DNA from: Chloroherpetonaceae bacterium
Lineage (GTDB): Bacteria; Bacteroidota; Chlorobiia; Chlorobiales; Thermochlorobacteraceae
Direction: 5' to 3'
Assembly: GCA_033763895.1 (NCBI GenBank)
Contig: JANRJQ010000014.1
Span: 194,926-258,925, forward strand
Length of the DNA stretch: 64,000 bases
In this document: one piece after another, positions 55,239-63,004 of the stretch
How positions within the stretch are numbered: the stretch's first letter is position 1
Layout: every line of letters begins with the position of its first letter
Notes under the pieces: generated by a model
Told to the model about the DNA's origin: nothing
The model's input: only the letters and a program-made list of their open reading frames with translations
Database searches by the model: none
Position numbers and translations under genes: made by a program

Positions 55239-56558
55239 ATGATTAGAAACATCTTCCGCTTTATCAGCCTTCAGGTTGGTGAAGAGAAAAAGGAATTGGT
55301 TTTAGAAGAAGTTAAAAACTCAATATCCTTTCGCAATTCCACCTTATGGATTTTAGCTTGCGCCATTTTTATTGCGTCAATTGGGCTGAATGTGAATTCT
55401 ACAGCCGTGATTATCGGCGCGATGCTGATTTCGCCGCTGATGGGGCCGATAGTCGGGGCGGGCTTTGCACTCGCCACCTTCGACTTTGCGCTGTTTCGCC
55501 GTGCATTAAAAAACTTGGCGATTGCTACAGTTGTGAGCCTTACCGTTTCCGCGCTTTATTTTTTTCTGAGCCCGTTTAAGGAAACACAATCGGAACTTTT
55601 GGCACGGACATCGCCGAATATTTATGATGTGATGATTGCTTTTATCGGTGGTTTGGTGGGCGCTATTTCCATCACCCGTGTCAGCAAAGGAAATCCCATT
55701 CCGGGTGTGGCCATTGCCACGGCACTCATGCCGCCGCTCTGCACCGCCGGTTATGGCTTGGCGATTGGTAACGCGGCGTATTTTTTTGGCGCGCTTTATC
55801 TCTATCTCATCAATTGCTTTTTCATTGGGGTTGCCACGCTACTCATTGCCAAGCTTTTGCGATATCCGCCCGTGGAAGCGGTGGATGAGCGGCGGGCATC
55901 GCTTGTACGGCGGGTGATTTCGATTCTTCTCATTGTGCTGATTGCTCCAAGCGTGTACTTGGCTTACGATCTTTATCAAGAAAAAAAGATTCTCAGCCAA
56001 ATGCAGCGGTTTATTGATGAAGAATTTCTGCAACGCGGATACGCGATTCTCTATCAAAAACTTACCCCAAAAGGCTCACCTAAAACCATTGAATTGGCTC
56101 TTTACGATAAAAAGTTTTCCGAAACCGAATTCGCCAATTTGCAACGCTCGCTTGAACGCTTTGGGCTTAGCGATGCCTCGCTCATTCTTAAACAAAACAC
56201 GCGCGATTTGAAGGGAGAAATTCTGAAAGAAATTAGCGCGAAGGATCAAGTTTTGAGCAAAAAACAAATCGAATTGGATTCGCTTCGGCAAAGGCTTTCG
56301 GAATACACCTTTGATACGGTTTTTATTCAAAGCGAACTCCGCATTCTTTTCCCTGAAATCGCATCCGTTTCGATGGGGAAGCACGCCCTGACGTATGGCA
56401 GTTACGGCCAAGGCCCGAAAATCACTTTCTTGTATTCGTTGAACGAAAGCCGCGAGAAAGGCAAAAAGGCGCCGCCATTTGATGAAGCCAAACTTCGCGC
56501 GTGGCTTTCGCTGAAGGTGGGCGGCAAGCCGGTTTCTTTGGTTCGACTTTCAAATTAA
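55239..56558 (+). CDS. DUF389-family membrane protein (TIGR00341-like)
   Basis: Membrane protein of 439 residues. The repeated glycine-rich helices with IGAMLISPLMGPIVGAGFA, SKGNPIPGVAIATALMPPLCTAGYG and the helix after it define DUF389. The C-terminal region (about 235-435) is soluble and charged, with a predicted coiled coil. ATG 55239 is used; an upstream ATG at 55176 would add 21 poorly conserved residues. Function is unknown; a transport role has been proposed for the family. Confidence 0.87.
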   Translation: MIRNIFRFISLQVGEEKKELVLEEVKNSISFRNSTLWILACAIFIASIGLNVNSTAVIIGAMLISPLMGPIVGAGFALATFDFALFRRALKNLAIATVVSLTVSALYFFLSPFKETQSELLARTSPNIYDVMIAFIGGLVGAISITRVSKGNPIPGVAIATALMPPLCTAGYGLAIGNAAYFFGALYLYLINCFFIGVATLLIAKLLRYPPVEAVDERRASLVRRVISILLIVLIAPSVYLAYDLYQEKKILSQMQRFIDEEFLQRGYAILYQKLTPKGSPKTIELALYDKKFSETEFANLQRSLERFGLSDASLILKQNTRDLKGEILKEISAKDQVLSKKQIELDSLRQRLSEYTFDTVFIQSELRILFPEIASVSMGKHALTYGSYGQGPKITFLYSLNESREKGKKAPPFDEAKLRAWLSLKVGGKPVSLVRLSN

Positions 56559-56682
56559 TCTCTCAATAGTTTCATTCTCGACCTTTCATCCTCTATTATA
56601 ATTCGTATCTTTAAATTCAATCCTCTTGATAAACACTACTTCAAAAGACATCACATTTTTTGCGAATTGGACTTAATTTTTC

Positions 56683-57444
56683 ATGAAACAACCAAACAAT
56701 TGGACTGACTTAGGCTGCGACGCCTGTTTGCGAGGAGAAGGACTCGACTTTCACTTCTCAATGGCCTTTCAACCCATTTTTCGCCTTTCAACCCGAAGCG
56801 TTTTTGCTTATGAAGCCCTTGTTCGCGGCACGCACAACGAACCCGCCGAGAATATCTTTCATTCTGTGAATGATGATAACCGCTACCGCTTCGATCAATC
56901 TTGCCGGACCAAGGCCATTAAATTGGCCGCTGAATTAAAGATGCCAACCTTTTTAAGCATCAACTTTCTGCCCAACGCCGTTTATCGCCCTGAACTCTGC
57001 ATTCGCACCACCCTTACCGCTGCGGAAACTTATGGCTTCCCAATCGACCAAATCATTTTTGAGATCACCGAAAGCGAACGCGTCGATGACCTCGCACACC
57101 TGCGCAATATCGTTGAATATTATCACGCTCGCGGATTTAAGACCGCCATTGATGATTTCGGCGCGGGATTTTCGGGCCTCAATTTGCTTGCAGAACTGCA
57201 AACCGATATCATTAAACTCGATATGGCCCTCATTCGGGGAATCGATCGAAAAAAACCCAGTCAATCCATTGTTCGCGGCATTATGCAAACCGCCCGCGAC
57301 CTTGGTTCAGAAGTAATCGCCGAAGGCATTGAAACCAAAGAAGAATTGGAAATGATTCGCTCGCTCGGCATCGATTTGGTTCAAGGGTTTCTCCTTGCGA
57401 AACCTGCGTTTGAATCGCTCCCTGAAATCAATTATAATTTTTAA
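56683..57444 (+). CDS. EAL-domain c-di-GMP phosphodiesterase
   Basis: A protein of 253 residues made of little more than an EAL domain. Catalytic and metal-binding motifs are EAL in YEALVRG (E44), ITESERV, DDFGAG (about 151-156) and KLD, then EGIET. All key residues appear to be kept, so it should hydrolyse c-di-GMP. It is cytoplasmic and has no sensor domain apart from a cysteine-bearing N-terminus (CDAC). It could oppose the TPR-GGDEF protein at 48.5-50.2 kb. Confidence 0.92.
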   Translation: MKQPNNWTDLGCDACLRGEGLDFHFSMAFQPIFRLSTRSVFAYEALVRGTHNEPAENIFHSVNDDNRYRFDQSCRTKAIKLAAELKMPTFLSINFLPNAVYRPELCIRTTLTAAETYGFPIDQIIFEITESERVDDLAHLRNIVEYYHARGFKTAIDDFGAGFSGLNLLAELQTDIIKLDMALIRGIDRKKPSQSIVRGIMQTARDLGSEVIAEGIETKEELEMIRSLGIDLVQGFLLAKPAFESLPEINYNF

Positions 57445-57489
57445 TTATTTTAATTTCAGTCCTTTTATTTTTAATAGAAATTATTTTTT

Positions 57490-59403
57490 CTAAAAATACG
57501 CTCGCCAATTAAATACCAACCGAACGCCCACAAACCAATAGGATTTTAATTCCGGTGGGGCAAGATTGCTATCGACCAAATCCTCAACTTGATGCGGAAA
57601 ATCCCACCCAAAATAAAATTGCATCATCAATCCGGCACTTTGATCGGTTGAAAAATTCCGAAAAGGTCGGTATTCTAAAAATGGAAATTCCACCAAGGTT
57701 GATCGGTAGCCCAAGATGGTGGTTTCTTCGTTTCCATTTTCATCGAATTTGGGGCTAATGAGGGCGTCGCGCTGAGCAGAGCGCCCAAAAAAATACACAC
57801 TTGCTTCACGGCCAAGCATAAATTGAAATCGCCCAATGGGTGTCATAAAGCCATTTTGAAGCGGAATTAATCCGCCGTTGATGGCCGTCGTTCCCATTTC
57901 TTGCAGCGTTTTTGGTGAAAAAAGAAAGAGAAATGGTGCGCTGATGAGCAAATCTGCGGGGAAGAGAAAGTACGGGAGCCGAAGCCGAAAGGAATACGAC
58001 GTTCGACCCGGAATGGCGGAGAGAATCGAGCCGAATCGCTGAATATTTTCCGCATCGACGACGCCCGTGCTCGACGAGGCATCTTGACGCCACCCGGCTT
58101 GCAAAAAAGCCAATCCGTCACTCGATTCATTCAGCACGCCATCGAGCCCAACGCCCACCCGCACTGAAAATTCAAGCGAACTCACCGCCCCCAATTTGAC
58201 TTGGTTTTGCCCAAAAGCCCCATTGATGACGGAGATTCCCGCCGATGGCGAAATTCCGATAAACGGCCCTATTTCCGCCCGAAATCGCGGCAATTCGCCA
58301 ATGCCCTTCGAAAGCCCCGGCACCGGCGTTTCTTCTAGAATTGAAATCACCTTTTTCAAAACAGCGGCATCCAAAGTATGCAGCGGCATTGAGCGGGCTT
58401 CACCCACATTAAATTCAATGGCGTTGAGATCATTGCTTTCGGTATTTCCAAGCGGTTCACTTTCAGGTTCTGCGGCTTCAAGAAATTGAATTAAGCTTTT
58501 GGTGACGACCGAGGCGGCGAGATTTCGATCGTCTTCGCGCATCCACGCATCGCCGGTGAGGATGATTTTTTCACCTTTCCACGTATTGGTTTGCAATCCG
58601 TTTTCGTTGTAGAAATCGTGCGTGCCTTTACGGAGCGAGGGATTTCCGCGCGAACCGACCGTGTGGCCGGCAGCGTAAATATCTTGAATAAAGTGAATTG
58701 CAAAGGCTTCATCGGCGAAGGCAGAAAGGATGGCTTGCCTGCGATGTTCTTCGGTGTGGTGCGGCTGAATTGCCGTGCGAAGTTTCAGCAATGCGCGGTG
58801 ATGATACCACAAGTAAATGCCGAGTGCGTTGGGTTCGGCGAGTGAATCAACACATTCAAAGAGATAATCCAAGAGCGGCTCCGAGGGGGTGAGGAGCGGG
58901 AGCAAAAAGTGCGCGTTGTTTTTGCCGGCGCGCGTGGCATAGTCGGGGTCGGCGCGTTGCAGAAGGATATCGGAAACGCGCGTGGCATTGAGTCGCCATT
59001 CCCGTTTTTTGAGTGTTTTCAAGTCGGTATTGAGCCGTGCGGCGATGCGAGCGACATCCAAAATCCACGCTTCGTTCAGCACTGTTTTCAGGAGTTCTTC
59101 GGAGCTTGAGGCGTGGTCGCCGGCGATTGCGGCCCACGCGGCATAGTCTAAGCGGTCAGGCCGTTCGGTTGCGGCGGAATCGATGGTGAATTGCGAAAGC
59201 CGATTTGGTGCGGCCAATCGCCCTTGTGCCCAAAGCCGCTCGAGCGACGCGCGGTGCGTTTGGGGTAACATCTGTATGGCACGAGCGAGGATTTCGCGAT
59301 GCTCGGGATAGACCCACGCGTTGAGCTTTTCGCTATTTCCGGCGAAGAGTGCCAAGGCAAAGAGCCAAAGCTTTAGGTGCTGAAGTACCTTCGGGATTTT
59401 CAT
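57490..59403 (-). CDS. Exported zinc phospholipase C-like protein with beta-barrel-like C-terminus
   Basis: A protein of 637 residues. Signal peptide cleavage before WVYPEHREIL (W30, H35) would leave an N-terminal tryptophan, as in zinc-dependent phospholipase C and S1/P1 nucleases. Further candidate ligands are D96/H97 (GDHAS), H165, H201 and the HxxxD...H set in IHFIQDIYAAGH (H237, D241, H247). From about 370 the protein is glycine- and aromatic-rich beta structure ending FNWRAYF, like an outer-membrane barrel. The combination would place a zinc hydrolase at the outer membrane. Substrate unknown. Confidence 0.65.
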   Translation of the reverse strand: MKIPKVLQHLKLWLFALALFAGNSEKLNAWVYPEHREILARAIQMLPQTHRASLERLWAQGRLAAPNRLSQFTIDSAATERPDRLDYAAWAAIAGDHASSSEELLKTVLNEAWILDVARIAARLNTDLKTLKKREWRLNATRVSDILLQRADPDYATRAGKNNAHFLLPLLTPSEPLLDYLFECVDSLAEPNALGIYLWYHHRALLKLRTAIQPHHTEEHRRQAILSAFADEAFAIHFIQDIYAAGHTVGSRGNPSLRKGTHDFYNENGLQTNTWKGEKIILTGDAWMREDDRNLAASVVTKSLIQFLEAAEPESEPLGNTESNDLNAIEFNVGEARSMPLHTLDAAVLKKVISILEETPVPGLSKGIGELPRFRAEIGPFIGISPSAGISVINGAFGQNQVKLGAVSSLEFSVRVGVGLDGVLNESSDGLAFLQAGWRQDASSSTGVVDAENIQRFGSILSAIPGRTSYSFRLRLPYFLFPADLLISAPFLFLFSPKTLQEMGTTAINGGLIPLQNGFMTPIGRFQFMLGREASVYFFGRSAQRDALISPKFDENGNEETTILGYRSTLVEFPFLEYRPFRNFSTDQSAGLMMQFYFGWDFPHQVEDLVDSNLAPPELKSYWFVGVRLVFNWRAYF

Positions 59404-59705
59404 TGGTTACTACTTTTCCAAAAATACATCTTCGCACCGCCTTGTGAAATAGCTTATCGTTATTTCTTTGACTTCTATGTAAAACCACTTAACTACCGTT
59501 ACATTAAAAAAAGTTTTTTTTATTGAATCTTGTTGTTATATTCTAAAATTGCGCGGCTTTTGAAGTGGGCTTGCAAGTAACCCTTTTTAGATTTTCGGCG
59601 ACTTCCGCCCGTTTTTTCCTTCAATCCGCCATTCCTTTTGTCCTTTCGTTATCCTGAGTTTTTTTAGCAACAATTTTTAAGTAAAACACCACTTTGGTGG
59701 ATATT
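59404..59705. other. Intergenic region between core chromosome and right-hand cassettes
   Basis: A stretch of about 300 bases without a supportable gene. It is AT-rich at first, then has T runs and the small hairpin CACCACTTTGGTGG (59689-59702) just before the cassette-boundary element. The divergent phospholipase-like gene must have its promoter here. A minus-strand open frame from about 60049 covers this stretch and the next gene's start; it is antisense and has no recognisable motif. Confidence 0.4.
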
Positions 59706-59778
59706 GGTTTTGCGTGAGTCTTCGGGATGCTTCGCGCCCTCAGACCCCCGCAAAGCCGCTCCCCGTTACCTGCAAGGC
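59706..59778 (+). repeat. GC-rich cassette-boundary element, copy 2
   Basis: GGTTTTGCGTGAGTCTTCGGG through GCAAAGCCGCTCCCC to GTTACCTGCAAGGC. The first roughly 60 bases are almost identical to the element at 4057-4125 on the other strand. The variable end, GTTACCTGC-GGCT, is the reverse complement of AGCC-GCAGGTAAC at 62838-62852, the start of the element after the same cassette's gene. It ends 26 bases before the ATG, the same distance as copy 1 to its own ATG. Confidence 0.65.
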
Positions 59779-59804
59779 TAAAATACCAACAGAAATAATA
59801 AACT

Positions 59805-62800
59805 ATGAAAATTGGAATATTACATTTAAGCGACCTACATATACAAGAAGACGACTTAACAAATAGAATTGAAAACCTTGTTAGATCTGTAGAATATGAT
59901 ATTAAACAGATTTCACACTTATATTTAGTTTTCTCCGGAGACATTGTAAATTTTGGTAGAAAATCTGAATTTGAAAAAGCCAAAATTTTTGTTTCGGGGC
60001 TAACAGGTAGATTAAAGGAAAAGTGGAAATTGTTAAATATTAAAATCATTGCAGTTCCGGGAAATCACGATTGTTGTTTTGACAATGAAAAGAAAACTCG
60101 ACAATCAATTTTAAATGATTGCAAAACAGATATAATTAATGAAGAAGATTATTTCATAGACGCTATGGCTGTTCAGTCTGATTTTTGGGATTTCACAAAT
60201 GATGTAACAGAATTATCGGATAGAAATTTAGTATCTTATAAATATGAATTCAGACCACATTTAGATTTCAAGGTGACTTTTCATTGTTACAATACAAGTT
60301 GGCTTACTGAAATAAACGAAAAACAAGGGTCACTTATAATTCCTGAAAATAAATTTATTGAAAATGAAAATGGCGAATATGTAATCTCTGTTTTTCATCA
60401 TCCCGTAGATTGGCTTTCTGCAAATACAAGAAGAAATAATAAACAACGATTTGAAGAGCATTTAATAAATAGCTCAAATCTTGTAATTTATGGCCACGAA
60501 CACGACAAAGGGAATCCTAAGGCTGTACTTCAAAAAAACAATAATGTAGTTTTTTGCGGTGGCAAAGCTTTCAATAAAAATGTTATTACTGAAACAGGGT
60601 TTTGTCTTTATGAAATAGACCTAACTGACAAGTCAATAAATATTAAAACTTTCAATTTTAATGGTGAAACGTATTTAGTTGAGACAGAGGACAAACATCA
60701 AATAATTGAAAAAGTTAAACGAGAATTTATTTTAAATAAAGAATTTGAAACAAAAATCACAGAATTAAGCATCCCATTAAAACACTCAAAAAAACCAAAA
60801 TTAATTTTATCCGATATATTCGTATATCCAGACCTAGAGCCATTGCTCGAAGAAGACAATTACGTAGCTCAATATCCAAACTCCTCTGAATTAATTGAAC
60901 AAGTTAAAAATGAAAACAATGTAAATATATTAATTGAGGGGGCTGACCAATCAGGTAAAACATCATTGCTCTATGTCCTTTACAAAAGGTATTATGAAAT
61001 GGGGCTTACTCCAATTTATTTGAGAGGTAAATATTGTAATGAAACAGATGTTAAGAAATTAGTAAAAAAGGTTTTAAAGGAGCAATACGATAGTGAAAAT
61101 GTAGATTTATTTTTCCAACTTGACAAGAAAGTACTTTTACTTGACAACTTCCATAAATCAAGTCTTAATTCAAAATATAAAAAACGATTAGTTGAATCAT
61201 TCAACAATAATTTTGAAGTAATAATTGTTACATCTGACAACACCTACAGTTCAAAAAATGTAACTGAGGAAGCTACGAGCTTTAAGGACTATTTTAAATA
61301 TAAGCTTTTACCGCTTGGTCACGAAAAGAGAAGTGAATTAATTGAACAATGGCTCTTGATTGGCGAAAATAAGTTGACGATTCAAGAAGAAGTAATATTA
61401 AATACTGTAAAATCAAGATTTAATGAAATCAATTCATTAATTGGCAATAGGTTGATGCCTTCATACCCAATTTTTATATTGTCTCTTTTACAAAATCTTG
61501 ATGATAATCTTCAAAATTTTTCGCAAACATCATATGCTAATATCTACCTAGTTTTAATTAAAGCAGGTCTCATTAAAGAAGGAATCAAAGATTCAGTTTT
61601 GACGAGTTTATTGAATATTCTCAAAGAACTTGCTTTTTATATGTACGACAAGAAGAAAAGCCCTTTTAATAGAGAAGATTATGACAGTTTTATTTTAGAA
61701 TATTCAGCTAAATATTTTCGTCACAAATCATTAACAAGTGATAAAATTCTTAGTGTACTTTGCAACTCTAATATTTTGAAATATGATGATGAATACTACA
61801 CTTTTTCTTACAAATACATATACTACTTCCTAATTGCCCAAAAAATTTCAACAGACATAGAAAGCTATCAAGATCTTATATACGACTTATGTAACAATAT
61901 TCATTTAGAGATAAATGCCAATATTTTGATTTTTCTTTCTCACCATTCAAAGGCACAAATTCTTATAGATAGTATCGTTTTCACTAGTCAAATACCTTTT
62001 GAGAAAGCTAATCCACTAACATTAAGTAAGGATGACGCGTTTGTGCAATTTATAACTGAGTTCACCAATGAAATCAAAGATGAAATAATTGAAGATAGAA
62101 ACCCAAAAGAAGAAGTAAAAAAGGAACTCAAGAAAAAAGATGCCATTGAGAGAAGGAATAGAGTTGATACAGATAGCGATAATGAAGAAGGTATATTACC
62201 TTCTGAGGCAATCGAAATGAATCAAGCCTTTAGAACAGTTAAAATCATCGGTCAGATTGTAATGAATCAAAGTGGTGACTTTGAAAAGGAAAAACTTATC
62301 AACCTTGTTGAAGCAGCCTACAACACCGTTTTTAGATTTCTTGGTTTCTATTCAGGTATGCTAGAAAAAGACAAAGAATTACTTATTGAAGCAATAGTCG
62401 AGGATATAAAGAAAAAGGAAGAAGAAAAGAAAAGTAAACGTGGCGAAATAGATATTAAGTTAATAGAAAAGACAGTAAGAAATTTACTTCAATTTATTTC
62501 GTGGCGTATTTGTGTAGATAGTATGACTAATCTAATGTTCGCAGTTGGAACAAAAGGCCAAAATGAATTATTTGACAGAGTTAATGCAAACATAGACACT
62601 ACAGCTTCCAAAATAGTAACATTCGCTATTAAAACTTTTTATGATCAAATTGATACTAAAGAATTAGAAAATTTATTTGAAAATGTTAAGGACAATTATT
62701 TGGCTCAGTGCATCTTGAGAGAATACATTAAGAGGTATTTATATACAAACTTTGTAGAAAGAAGCAAGCGAGACAGAATTATTCAAATAGCAGGGTTTAA

Positions 62801-62837
62801 CAAACAAAGACTGATTGGAAAAATGAAAACAAAATAA
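59805..62837 (+). CDS. Metallophosphoesterase fused to STAND-like P-loop NTPase
   Basis: A protein of 1010 residues. The N-terminal calcineurin-like domain has SDLH (D10, H12), SGD (D46), GNHD (N87, H88), FHHP (about 198-199) and GHEH (230-233), all metal-binding motifs. An NTPase follows with Walker A GADQSGKT (379-386) and Walker B VLLLDNF (443-449), resembling STAND/NACHT signalling ATPases. The remainder is helical, with a highly charged segment about 760-800. It is AT-rich and sits in a cassette bounded by attC-like elements. An antiphage role (sensor NTPase switching on a phosphoesterase) is inference. Confidence 0.82.
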   Translation: MKIGILHLSDLHIQEDDLTNRIENLVRSVEYDIKQISHLYLVFSGDIVNFGRKSEFEKAKIFVSGLTGRLKEKWKLLNIKIIAVPGNHDCCFDNEKKTRQSILNDCKTDIINEEDYFIDAMAVQSDFWDFTNDVTELSDRNLVSYKYEFRPHLDFKVTFHCYNTSWLTEINEKQGSLIIPENKFIENENGEYVISVFHHPVDWLSANTRRNNKQRFEEHLINSSNLVIYGHEHDKGNPKAVLQKNNNVVFCGGKAFNKNVITETGFCLYEIDLTDKSINIKTFNFNGETYLVETEDKHQIIEKVKREFILNKEFETKITELSIPLKHSKKPKLILSDIFVYPDLEPLLEEDNYVAQYPNSSELIEQVKNENNVNILIEGADQSGKTSLLYVLYKRYYEMGLTPIYLRGKYCNETDVKKLVKKVLKEQYDSENVDLFFQLDKKVLLLDNFHKSSLNSKYKKRLVESFNNNFEVIIVTSDNTYSSKNVTEEATSFKDYFKYKLLPLGHEKRSELIEQWLLIGENKLTIQEEVILNTVKSRFNEINSLIGNRLMPSYPIFILSLLQNLDDNLQNFSQTSYANIYLVLIKAGLIKEGIKDSVLTSLLNILKELAFYMYDKKKSPFNREDYDSFILEYSAKYFRHKSLTSDKILSVLCNSNILKYDDEYYTFSYKYIYYFLIAQKISTDIESYQDLIYDLCNNIHLEINANILIFLSHHSKAQILIDSIVFTSQIPFEKANPLTLSKDDAFVQFITEFTNEIKDEIIEDRNPKEEVKKELKKKDAIERRNRVDTDSDNEEGILPSEAIEMNQAFRTVKIIGQIVMNQSGDFEKEKLINLVEAAYNTVFRFLGFYSGMLEKDKELLIEAIVEDIKKKEEEKKSKRGEIDIKLIEKTVRNLLQFISWRICVDSMTNLMFAVGTKGQNELFDRVNANIDTTASKIVTFAIKTFYDQIDTKELENLFENVKDNYLAQCILREYIKRYLYTNFVERSKRDRIIQIAGFNKQRLIGKMKTK

Positions 62838-62985
62838 AGCCCAGCAGGTAACAGGCGTTTGGCTCAATGGCGGGTGATTTGGTTAATTAAACATTCTATC
62901 TCGCATCAACTTTTGTGTTGTATTGACAGTTTTGTGCTCCGAAACCCACCCGAACGCAAAGCCCGAAAACGTTGGCAACCATATT
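62838..62985 (+). repeat. attC-like recombination site between two cassettes
   Basis: The element starts one base after the NTPase stop with AGCCCAGCAGGTAAC, then GGCGTTTGGC and GGCGGGTG. The far arm reads CCACCCGAACGC...GCCCG...GTTGGCAAC. The arms form a long imperfect palindrome (GGCGGGTG against CACCCGAACGC), with a poorly paired centre. The first bases match the start of the cassette in reverse complement (GTTACCTGC). The end GTTGGCAAC differs, as expected where the next cassette begins. Similar sequences are common between Bacteroidota accessory genes as far as I recall. Confidence 0.65.
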
Positions 62986-63004
62986 AAAATAAACACTGCA
63001 AACT

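Noticed and set aside
59621-60049. Minus-strand open frame of 142 codons over the right boundary element
   Set aside because: It overlaps the start of the NTPase gene and the boundary repeat, and its translation shows no motif or signal.
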